In this document: positions 11,526-19,608 of the stretch, piece by piece
Numbering within the stretch: the first letter of the stretch is position 1
How the letters are laid out: the number at the start of each line of letters is the position of its first letter
Assembly (NCBI RefSeq): GCF_001418005.1
Contig: NZ_LIOL01000002.1
Location: 304,990 to 368,989, forward strand
Source: Chelatococcus sambhunathii
Lineage (GTDB): Bacteria; Pseudomonadota; Alphaproteobacteria; Rhizobiales; Beijerinckiaceae
DNA: 64,000 nt
Direction: 5' to 3'
Notes under the pieces: model-generated
Seen by the model: the letters and a program-made list of their open reading frames with translations, nothing else
The model's database searches: none
Told to the model about the DNA's origin: nothing
Translations under genes and position numbers: made by a program

Positions 11526-12779
11526 ATGACGACGTACCGTTCCGATTTCCTGCGCACGCTCGACGCGCGCGGGCTCATCCACCAGATCTCGGATGCCGAG
11601 GCGCTCGACGACCTCGCCGTGAAGGAACGGATCGTCGCCTATATCGGCTATGACCTGACGGCGCCGAGCCTGCATGTCGGGCACATGACCAACATCATGA
11701 TGCTGCGCCGCCTGCAGCAGGCCGGCCACAAGCCCATCGTGCTGATGGGCGGCGGCACGACGCGCATCGGCGACCCCTCGTTCCGCAACGAGGCGCGCCC
11801 GCTGCTCGACGATGCGCAGATCGCCGCCAACAAGGAGGGCATCCGCAAGGTCTTCTCGAAGTTCCTCACCTTCGGCGACGGCCCGAGCGACGCCATCATG
11901 GTCGACAATGCCGAATGGCTCGACAAGCTCGAGTACATTCCCTTCCTGCGCGACATCGGCCGGCACTTCACCGTCAACCGCATGCTGAGCTTCGAATCGG
12001 TGAAGACGCGCCTCGACAAGGAGGAGCCGCTCTCCTTCCTCGAGTTCAACTACATGATCCTCCAGGCCTACGACTTCCTGGAGCTCAGCCGCCGCTACGG
12101 CTGCCGCCTGCAGATGGGCGGCTCCGACCAGTGGGGCAACATCGTCAACGGCATCGAGCTCGCCCGCCGCGTCGACGCCACCCAGGTCTTCGCCCTCACC
12201 TGCCCGCTGCTGACCACCGCCTCCGGCGCCAAGATGGGCAAGTCGGCCGCCGGCGCCGTCTGGCTCAACGAGGACATGCTGCCGCCCTACGGGCTGTGGC
12301 AGTACTGGCGCAACTCGGAGGATGCCGACGTCGGCCGCTTCCTCAGGATCTTCACGGACCTGCCGCTCGACGAGATCGCGCGGCTCGAGCGGCTCGAGGG
12401 CGCCGAGCTCAACGAGGCCAAGAAGGTCCTCGCCACCGAGATCACCGCGCTCGTCCACGGCCGCGCGGCGGCCGAGACGGCGGCCGAGACGGCACGCAAG
12501 ACCTTCGAGGAAGGGGCGCTGGCCGAGAACCTGCCGAGCATCGACGTGCCCGCGGCCGAGCTGCAGGCCGGGCTCGGCGTGCTCGCCGCCTTCGTCAAGG
12601 CCGGCCTCGTCGCCTCCACCAGTGAGGCGCGGCGCCAGATCAAGGGCGGCGGTCTCAAGGTCAACGACGAGGTCGTGAGCGACGAACGGGCGGTCCTCGA
12701 CGCCGGCAACCTGACGGCCGACGGCGTCGTCAAGCTGTCGCTCGGCAAGAAGAAGCACGTGCTGCTGCGGGTTGAGTGA
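11526..12779 (+). CDS. tyrS: Tyrosyl-tRNA synthetase
   Basis: Class I aminoacyl-tRNA synthetase that charges tRNA-Tyr. In 417 residues it has the HIGH-equivalent HVGH at 50-53, the tyrosine-binding [12 protein letters not shown] segment, and the KMSKS-equivalent KMGKS at 236-240. The C-terminal S4-like RNA-binding domain is seen as [20 protein letters not shown] and LKVNDEVV. The ATG at 11526 gives the normal [20 protein letters not shown] start. A longer upstream open frame overlaps the hydrolase gene in another frame and is not coding. It is convergent with the AsmA-like gene. Confidence 0.97.
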   Translation: MTTYRSDFLRTLDARGLIHQISDAEALDDLAVKERIVAYIGYDLTAPSLHVGHMTNIMMLRRLQQAGHKPIVLMGGGTTRIGDPSFRNEARPLLDDAQIAANKEGIRKVFSKFLTFGDGPSDAIMVDNAEWLDKLEYIPFLRDIGRHFTVNRMLSFESVKTRLDKEEPLSFLEFNYMILQAYDFLELSRRYGCRLQMGGSDQWGNIVNGIELARRVDATQVFALTCPLLTTASGAKMGKSAAGAVWLNEDMLPPYGLWQYWRNSEDADVGRFLRIFTDLPLDEIARLERLEGAELNEAKKVLATEITALVHGRAAAETAAETARKTFEEGALAENLPSIDVPAAELQAGLGVLAAFVKAGLVASTSEARRQIKGGGLKVNDEVVSDERAVLDAGNLTADGVVKLSLGKKKHVLLRVE

Positions 12780-12807
12780 GCCAGTCCGGAGCGGCTGCTC
12801 TTCGGTC

Positions 12808-12826
12808 GCCGATGATGATCGTCGGC
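12808..12826. terminator. Hairpin between convergent tyrS and the AsmA-like gene (possible terminator)
   Basis: The 19 bases form an 8-bp stem with one G-T wobble and a 3-base loop, followed on the plus strand by CCCCTT. The lack of a real T run makes it a weak intrinsic terminator. Its place, 29 bases after the tyrS stop in a convergent gap, supports the idea. Confidence 0.35.
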
Positions 12827-12905
12827 CCCTTCTGCGATGACCGGCGTCGTAAAAATCCAGTCTGACGCCAGTGAAAGCCGCCCGAAGGCTGCCGACCCTC
12901 GCCAC

Positions 12906-15900
12906 TCAGCGCTGGCCCTGACCGATCGGCGCTGGCGGAAGCGGGGTCGCTCCGCCCTGCCCGCTGTCTGCCCGTCCCGCGTCGAAGAACTTGCGCAGGA
13001 AACCGGGCGCGATGGCCGACAGGGGGTTGATGGTCATGGTCGGCCCCGCCATTGGGCCGCGCACGCGGAAGTTGACGGCGAAGAGCCCCTCGTATTGCCC
13101 GCCGCCGAGCAGCAGGCCGATCACCGGCAACTGGCTGAAGATGTTGTTGAGGGCATAGGCCGGCACATAGGTGCCGGAAAGGTCGAGCGTCTCGTTGCCG
13201 AGGTCGAGATGGCCCTCGAGGCTGATGCCGACCTGTGGCCCCCAGATCACCGCCTCGCGCATGTTGATGCGCCCGCTCGCGCGCGTGAAGTCCACCTTGA
13301 GCTTGGTGAAGGGCACGTCGTTGATGGTGACCCGCTCGCCCTCGCGGGGCTGGGCCGAGACGATGCGGCGCAGGGCCGGCTCGTCCACCAGCGAGAAGTC
13401 CCGGATGTTGAGGATGCCGGCTGCGCTGCCGTTGGCCGGTGGTAGCTGCAGCACGAGCTGACCACCGGCCATGCGCTGGTAGATGTCCACGAAGCGCAGC
13501 GCGGCGCCCGCATCCGCCGTCTGGACGATGGTGAAGGATTCGCCCGAGCTTCCGCGTGACAGGGAGGCCGTGACGGGCGAGCGGCCGAACGAGCCGTTGA
13601 AGGCGAGGCCGGACACGTTGCCGCCGCGCATGGCGAGCTTCAGCGCCGCATTGGAGACGAGTTCGTTGTTGAAGCCGCCGAGGATGTCCACGGCGACGTC
13701 GAGATCGACGTCGGTGGCGTCGTCTCCGCCGCCGCGGCCGAAAACCTGGCGCAGGAACGGCCGCGCATCAAGCACGTTGCCGCGCACCGTCACCCTGAAT
13801 CCGTCCCGCGCACGGGCTACCTGCAGGCGCACGTCGTCCCCCGGCGACAGTTTGATCTGCGAGAACTCGGCCTCGCTGAAGCTGCCGTCGCCGCGCAGGA
13901 TGACCCGGCCGCCCTTTGCCGAGGCGCCTGCGCCGTCAAGCATGAACTTCTCGAGGATATAGCCGTCGCCCTTCTCGATCAGGTCGAACGACAGGCCCGC
14001 CTCGCGCCCCGCGGCCTTCGTCCAGCCGGGCAGCAGCTCGTTGATCGCTGCCTTGCTGAGATCGACGGTGATGCTCTTCGGCCGCTTGGCCGCCTCGCTC
14101 AGCGACAGGTCGGCCGCAACCGTTATGGGGCCGGTGAGCTTCCGCCCGAAATCGAAACCGAGCCGCGTACGCGCCGCGTCGTCGGCGGTGACTTTGATGG
14201 CTGCCTGCCCGCCCGCTCCGGTGAGGGGCTGCCTTAGCGAGACGGTCGCGGGCAGGTCCGCGAGGCGCGCATCTCCGTCGAGCGTGAGGAGATCGCCTTC
14301 GAGCGTGAGCGCGAAGCTGCCCTTCTCGATGCTCTTGTCGCCCGCAATGCCGGTCACCACAAGGTTGCTCAACTGGCCGCTCGCTTCCGCCGTGACGTCA
14401 CGCATCGTCAGTTCGTCGATGAGCGGGAGAGACAGTTCGAGGCGAATGTCCGCAGTGCCGGACACTTTCTCCGGGTCGAGTTCGATCGCCATCCGGTCGC
14501 GCACGGCCTCGCTGCGGGCGAGCGCGAGGACCGCGTCGGCACCGCCTTGGATGCGCAGACTGATGCGCGCCTGGGCCGGCTTGCGCAGATCATCGACCGC
14601 AAAAAAGCCCTCCGACAGGGAAAGCTTGCGCTCGCCTTCCAGGGATACCTCGGAGCGTGGCAGGTAGATGCTGACGCTGTTGCCGTCCACGGTTCCGCGC
14701 GCTGCCGTATCCGTCAGCACCGGCAAGCCTTTCGCGGGCAGGAGCGCGGCGCCGGACATCCGGAACCGGACATCGACCGTCTCGCGCGGCAGCGGCTTCT
14801 TCTGCCGTGAGGCGGCGAGTTCCTCGGCGTCGAGATTGACGTTGACCGACAGATCATGGACCGTTCCGGCCTGCAGGTTGTCGATGAGGTGGCGCCGGAC
14901 GCCGGAGGCGACGAAGGCCGGCCACAGCCTGAGAAGTGCGCGAGCGTCCGATTCCGTGCTCGATACCGCAACGCGCAGGCCGCCGCGGTCATCGGGCGTG
15001 CCGGCGCTACCGGACAGCGTGACGGCCAGACGCTCGCCGGTCACCGAGAACCGTCGCACGATGACACCGCCGCCCTCCCCGCCGACGATCTCGCCGGCGA
15101 TGTCATCGATGGTGAGCGGCTCTTCGTCGCCCGTCAGGCGCTCGATCACGGCAGCCTTGCCGGCAAGCTCAAGCCGCCATGGCACCCCCTTCCCTTCGCC
15201 CGAGGAGAGTCGGCCGGCGAGATTGATGCGGGTCTCTCCTGCGGTGAAGGATGCCGAGGGCAGATCGAAGGCCCGCGTGGCGGGGTTCCAGCTCAGGCGC
15301 AGGCCGATGTCGTCCACCTCGATCGGCGGCTGGTCCGGATCGTCGATGTAGACGATGGCGGCGTCGCCGGCCAAGCTCGCATCGAGCGCTTCGAGATGGC
15401 CTTCGCCATCGATCGACAGCGAGACCTCGCCCGAGAGCGGCATGCGCGTCGTCACGAGTGAATGGCTGAGCCCGCCGAACAGGAGCAGGTCCGACACCGG
15501 CGCGCGCGCCAGATGCACCTGGGCCTGACGGGCGCCCTTCTGCTCGCCGCGCACGACCCCCGAGACGCTCCATGGCCCGTGCTCGCCGCGCAGCCCGAAA
15601 TTGAAATGGGTCAGTGTCGCCTTGGCGCGGGTGAACTGCAGCGACACGTCGGCGAAGCGCGCGCGTGGCCGCCGCTGGGCATCGACAATCGTCAGCCGCG
15701 CATCGCTCAGGCCGAAATGGTCGATCGTGCCGAAGAGGCCCTCCCGGTCGGTGATGAGGTCGACGAGCGAGACGACGGCTGCCGCAAGCGGCAGATCCTC
15801 CTGCGCCGCCCCTTCCGCCACCACGGGAGGCTGCGCTTGCGGCTGCGCCGGCGAGACGGTGGTCTCCTCGTCGGTCGCGGCGAAGGACAGCTCACCCGTC

Positions 15901-16346
15901 GGCGAAACGTTGAGGCGCAGGTCGAGCCCGCTGAAGACAACGGCACTCGGGCTCACCCGCCCGACCATCAACCCCAGGGCGCTGACCGATATCTCGCCCG
16001 CCTGTGCCTTCAGAACGCTTGCGCCATCGGCATTGCGGATATCGATGCCGGAGACGCGCAGGGTCGGGCCATAGCGCGTGTAGTCGATGGCGGCGCTGGC
16101 GATGCCGACGTTCCAGCCGCTGCCGACGCGCTCCGAGAGCGCCGCTTCGATGCGCTCCGGCAATCCGTCGATCTCGACGGGCGACCAGGCGATTCGCCCG
16201 GCAAGACCGCCGACGAGCAAGAGGACGAGCGCGACGAGCACAATGAGCACGCGCTGGGCTCTGCGGCGGCGGAGCGAGGGCGCACGTTGCACCTGCCCTT
16301 CGCCGCCGCCGGCCTCGTTACGTCTCCTGGCGAACAGCTTGGTCAC
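12906..16346 (-). CDS. Large AsmA-like/DUF3971 envelope protein (YhdP/TamB-type)
   Basis: A protein of about 1146 residues with one N-terminal membrane anchor (RVLIVLVALVLLLVGGLAG) followed by a very long, mostly beta, periplasmic region. The order and pattern (repeated amphipathic strands such as LRLSWNPATRAFDLPSASF, and a C-terminal LDLGNETLDLSGTYVPAY and FRVRGPMAGPTMTINPL) match the DUF3971/AsmA-like C-terminal family. Relatives such as YhdP and TamB form hydrophobic grooves that move phospholipid between the membranes. That function is known for the family and inferred here. I chose the GTG at 16346 because a GGAG-containing stretch precedes it and the longer frame to 16517 adds only low-complexity residues. 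The divergent bcp gene starts 255 bases away. Confidence 0.85.
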   Translation of the reverse strand: MTKLFARRRNEAGGGEGQVQRAPSLRRRRAQRVLIVLVALVLLLVGGLAGRIAWSPVEIDGLPERIEAALSERVGSGWNVGIASAAIDYTRYGPTLRVSGIDIRNADGASVLKAQAGEISVSALGLMVGRVSPSAVVFSGLDLRLNVSPTGELSFAATDEETTVSPAQPQAQPPVVAEGAAQEDLPLAAAVVSLVDLITDREGLFGTIDHFGLSDARLTIVDAQRRPRARFADVSLQFTRAKATLTHFNFGLRGEHGPWSVSGVVRGEQKGARQAQVHLARAPVSDLLLFGGLSHSLVTTRMPLSGEVSLSIDGEGHLEALDASLAGDAAIVYIDDPDQPPIEVDDIGLRLSWNPATRAFDLPSASFTAGETRINLAGRLSSGEGKGVPWRLELAGKAAVIERLTGDEEPLTIDDIAGEIVGGEGGGVIVRRFSVTGERLAVTLSGSAGTPDDRGGLRVAVSSTESDARALLRLWPAFVASGVRRHLIDNLQAGTVHDLSVNVNLDAEELAASRQKKPLPRETVDVRFRMSGAALLPAKGLPVLTDTAARGTVDGNSVSIYLPRSEVSLEGERKLSLSEGFFAVDDLRKPAQARISLRIQGGADAVLALARSEAVRDRMAIELDPEKVSGTADIRLELSLPLIDELTMRDVTAEASGQLSNLVVTGIAGDKSIEKGSFALTLEGDLLTLDGDARLADLPATVSLRQPLTGAGGQAAIKVTADDAARTRLGFDFGRKLTGPITVAADLSLSEAAKRPKSITVDLSKAAINELLPGWTKAAGREAGLSFDLIEKGDGYILEKFMLDGAGASAKGGRVILRGDGSFSEAEFSQIKLSPGDDVRLQVARARDGFRVTVRGNVLDARPFLRQVFGRGGGDDATDVDLDVAVDILGGFNNELVSNAALKLAMRGGNVSGLAFNGSFGRSPVTASLSRGSSGESFTIVQTADAGAALRFVDIYQRMAGGQLVLQLPPANGSAAGILNIRDFSLVDEPALRRIVSAQPREGERVTINDVPFTKLKVDFTRASGRINMREAVIWGPQVGISLEGHLDLGNETLDLSGTYVPAYALNNIFSQLPVIGLLLGGGQYEGLFAVNFRVRGPMAGPTMTINPLSAIAPGFLRKFFDAGRADSGQGGATPLPPAPIGQGQR

Positions 16347-16600
16347 TCCGGTCCGTTCCCCTTGGGCGTTCCATTCGTCTCCCACGATTCGTGCGACACG
16401 GGAACGCCGGCCCGGTCCCGCCGCGGCCGAAAAGGATAGGCATCCTCGTGATCGCGTGGACATTGTCCGTGCCGCCCTTGACGAGGCGGACAGAACGACC
16501 AGCCTGCTCCACTGCAAGCAATCGGTGGACGGGCGGGCGGACGCTTCGCCGCCTCACGAAAGGCTTAGCGCAAAGAATCAGACGAAAGGAAGGCGAGACG

Positions 16601-17062
16601 ATGGTCCAGGAAGGCGACAAGGCGCCCGATTTCACCCTGCCCGGCGCTGGCGGCACAGAAGTGCGCCTGTCGGCGTTGGCCGGCAGGAAGGTCGTAGTCT
16701 ATTTCTATCCGAAGGACGACACCAGCGGCTGCACCAAGGAGGCCATTGCCTTCAATGGCCTGCGCCGGGAATTCGAGGCCACCGACACGCATGTCATCGG
16801 CATCTCCGCCGACAGCGTCGCCCGCCACGACAGGTTCCGCGCCAAGCACGATCTCGCGATCACGCTCGCCTCCGACGAGGACCGCAAGGCGATCGAGGAC
16901 TACGGCGTCTGGGGCGAGAAGACCATGTACGGCCGCAAGTTCATGGGCATCCTGCGCACCACCTTCCTCATCGGACCGGACGGCCGTATCGCCCGCGTCT
17001 GGCGGCAGGTGAAGGTCGACGGCCATGCGGAAACCGTCCTTGCGGCCGCACGCGAACTGTAG
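16601..17062 (+). CDS. bcp: Bcp/AhpE-type peroxiredoxin (thiol peroxidase), one-cysteine form
   Basis: Cytoplasmic thiol peroxidase that reduces peroxides, 153 residues. The peroxidatic cysteine is C44 in YPKDDTSGCTKEAIAF. In the two-cysteine E. coli enzyme a resolving cysteine lies five residues later, but here that position is Ile49 and no other cysteine occurs in the protein. Reduction must therefore use an external thiol. The ATG at 16601 follows AAAGGAAGG about 8 bases upstream. The M23 peptidase gene begins 74 bases downstream on the same strand. Confidence 0.95.
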   Translation: MVQEGDKAPDFTLPGAGGTEVRLSALAGRKVVVYFYPKDDTSGCTKEAIAFNGLRREFEATDTHVIGISADSVARHDRFRAKHDLAITLASDEDRKAIEDYGVWGEKTMYGRKFMGILRTTFLIGPDGRIARVWRQVKVDGHAETVLAAAREL

Positions 17063-17136
17063 ACGCGCCCGTTTGCGAATGCTTAACTCTAACGGGTCCT
17101 AATCTTCAGGGTGCCGGCACTCTGGAGAGCCTCGAC

Positions 17137-18390
17137 TTGCGACACCGCCTCTTTCTGCCCAGCCTGAAGTGTCGCTCCGAACCAAGTCATGTCGGGACGC
17201 CGCATGGCCATTTGCGGGTCGCGGCTGTTGTCGTCTTTTTGGCGGTGCTCGCCTGGGCAGGCGCGGCGACATGGATGCTCTTCTTTCGCGACGAGGTCGT
17301 CGCCGGCCTCCTCGCGCGCCACCAGCGCATCACCCTCGCCTATGAGGATCAGATAGCAGCGGTGCGTCGGCACGTCGACCTCCTCGCCAGCCGGCAATAT
17401 CTCGAGCAGGAGCGCGTGGAGGCGCGCGTTGCGCAGGTTCTTGAGCGCCAGGACGAGCTCGAGCGCCGCCAATCGGTGGTCGAAGCGCTGCAGAAGCAGG
17501 CGACCGGCATCGCACTGCCGATCGCCGCAGGCGCCGGCCCAGTGCCGTCCTTGTCCGCAACAGACCGGCCGTGGCGCGGCGAGGCGGCGAGGGATCGGCT
17601 CGGCGCGTTGCGCTACCTGCCGGTCGCGGAACGCCTCGCCCGCATGGACCAGGCACTCGAGAGGCTGACACATCGGCAGACGTCGGTCCTCTCCGCCATG
17701 CTTGCGCTCTCCCAGCACCGGCTGGACCGCTATCTCGACATCGTCGCCTCCGTCGGCCTTCCGACCGAGCCGCTCACCCGCCTGCCTGGTCCTGCGACAT
17801 CGGAGAGCGTCGGCGGCCCCTACGTCCCGGCGCAGGCCGGTGCGCCGTTCCATTTCGGTAGTCTCGCGGATAGCATCAAAGACAGCCTGACCCTTTCCGC
17901 GCGCGCCGCGCAGGTCGTTGCCGGGCTGCCTCTCGGCCGGCCCGCGGAGGAGGACGAGACGAGCCCCTTCGGCATCCGTATGGATCCTTTCCTGCGCGCG
18001 CCCGCCCTGCACACGGGCCTGGACTTCCGTGCCGCCTACGGCGCGCCCGTTCGCGCCACAGGAGCAGGCAACGTCATCTTTGCAGGCTACAGCGGCGGCT
18101 ATGGCAACATGGTGGAGATCGAGCACATCAGCGGTGTGACGACGCGCTATGCGCACCTTTCCGCCTTCGCCGTCACGGAGGGCGATACGATCGCCGCCGG
18201 TGACGTCGTGGGGCGCGCCGGCAGCACGGGTCGGTCCACGGGGCCGCACATCCATTATGAAACGCGGATCGACGGCAATCCCGTCGATCCGCAGCGCTTC
18301 ATCGCAGCCGGCGCGCGCCTCCACGGCATGCGCTGGCCGGCTCCCGCGCCCGTTCAGTCGATATCCTCGACCTCCACCTCGCCGCCATAG
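17137..18390 (+). CDS. M23 family metallopeptidase (LytM-type), membrane anchored with coiled coil
   Basis: A 417-residue cell-wall endopeptidase or its regulator. Order of parts: an N-terminal membrane segment ([20 protein letters not shown]), a coiled-coil region rich in Glu, Arg and Leu up to about residue 220, and a C-terminal LytM domain. The zinc site is intact: [14 protein letters not shown] (HxxxD) and the HIHYETR motif (HxH), so it is likely active. The start is inferred to be TTG at 17137, with GGAGAG 7 bases upstream; no ATG fits the N-terminus, and the much longer open frame runs through bcp in another frame. Its last 37 bases overlap the 3' end of convergent prfB. Confidence 0.88.
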   Translation: MRHRLFLPSLKCRSEPSHVGTPHGHLRVAAVVVFLAVLAWAGAATWMLFFRDEVVAGLLARHQRITLAYEDQIAAVRRHVDLLASRQYLEQERVEARVAQVLERQDELERRQSVVEALQKQATGIALPIAAGAGPVPSLSATDRPWRGEAARDRLGALRYLPVAERLARMDQALERLTHRQTSVLSAMLALSQHRLDRYLDIVASVGLPTEPLTRLPGPATSESVGGPYVPAQAGAPFHFGSLADSIKDSLTLSARAAQVVAGLPLGRPAEEDETSPFGIRMDPFLRAPALHTGLDFRAAYGAPVRATGAGNVIFAGYSGGYGNMVEIEHISGVTTRYAHLSAFAVTEGDTIAAGDVVGRAGSTGRSTGPHIHYETRIDGNPVDPQRFIAAGARLHGMRWPAPAPVQSISSTSTSPP

Positions 18391-19482
18391 ACGCGCTGGG
18401 CGAGCGACGCCTCGATGAAGGGATCGAGCCTGCCGTCCAGAACCTCCTGCGGGTTCGTCGACTGGACGCCCGTGCGCAGGTCCTTCACCAGCTGGTAGGG
18501 TTGCAGCACGTAGGAGCGGATCTGATGGCCCCAGCCGATGTCGGTTTTCGACGCCGCCTCAGCCATCGCCTTCTCCTCGCGCTTCTGCAGTTCGAGTTCG
18601 TAAAGACGGGCCCGCAGCATCGCCCAGGCGGTAGCCCGGTTCTTGTGTTGGGACCGTTCCGCCTGGCACGCGACGACGATGCCGGTCGGGATATGGGTGA
18701 TGCGGACAGCCGAATCCGTCGTGTTGACGTGCTGGCCACCGGCGCCCGAAGCGCGGAAGGTGTCGATCCGACACTCCGACTCGTTGACGGCGATATCGAT
18801 ACGGTCGTCGACGACGGGATAGACCCAGACGGAGGCGAAGCTCGTATGCCGACGCGCATTCGAATCGAACGGCGAGATACGGACGAGACGGTGGACGCCC
18901 GATTCGGTCTTCGCCCATCCATAGGCGTTGTGGCCCTTGATGAGGAGCGTGGCCGACTTGATGCCCGCCTCTTCACCGTCGGTCACTTCCATGACCTCGA
19001 CCTTGAACCGGCGCCGCTCGGCCCAGCGGATGTACATCCGCATGAGCATCTGCGCCCAGTCCTGGCTCTCGGTGCCGCCGGCGCCCGAGTGGATCTCGAT
19101 ATAGGTGTCGTTCTGGTCCGCTTCGCCGGACAGCAAGGCCTCGATCTGGCGCCTGGCGGCCTCCGCCTGCAGGGACCGGATGCTCTCCTCCGCCTCCTCG
19201 ACGACCGAAGCATCGCCTTCGGCCTCGCCGAGCGCGATGAGTTCGACGGCATCGGCAAGATCACGTTCGATCTGCTCGATGGCCGCGATGTTCTCCTCGA
19301 GGGCGGTGCGTTCGCGCATGATCTTCTGCGCAGCTTCCGCGTCGTTCCACAGCGAGGGATCCTCGGCGAGGCTGTTCAGCTCGGCGAGCCGGCGTTTGGC
19401 CTGATCCCAGTCAAAGATGCCTCCTCAGCAGCCCGACAGACTGCTTGACGGCATCAACCAACGTCTCGATTTCGGCGCGCAT
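18354..19482 (-). CDS. prfB: Peptide chain release factor 2, made by programmed +1 frameshift
   Basis: RF2 recognises UGA and UAA and triggers peptide release. The true start is the ATG at 19480-19482. After 23 codons the frame meets an in-frame TGA at 19411-19413, and a +1 slip on CTT (19414-19416) enters the long frame that ends at 18354, giving about 375 residues. The peptide release motif is [15 protein letters not shown] and the anticodon-like motif is SPF in [15 protein letters not shown]. Annotating only from the first internal ATG of the long frame (19319) would lose about 50 N-terminal residues. The 3' end overlaps the convergent M23 gene by 37 bases. Confidence 0.96.
19411..19425 (-). 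promoter_or_regulatory. prfB: prfB autoregulatory +1 frameshift site
   Basis: On the minus strand the order is AGGAGG (19425-19420), CAT, CTT, TGA, followed by C. This is the classic RF2 recoding site: an internal Shine-Dalgarno-like sequence three bases before a slippery CTT, then UGA with a 3' C. When RF2 is scarce, termination at UGA is slow and the ribosome slips +1, restoring RF2 synthesis. It lies at codon 24, close to codon 26 in E. coli. Confidence 0.96.
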
Positions 19483-19608
19483 GCCCGCCTTCGTCCTGCA
19501 ATCGATGGAAGATTGGCCCGGCCATGCCGTTCACGCCGGACACAGGAGGCTCTTAGCCAGCCCGGCCCCGGATGTAAACCGGGCAAGCCGACAAGGATCG
19601 ATCAGGCG

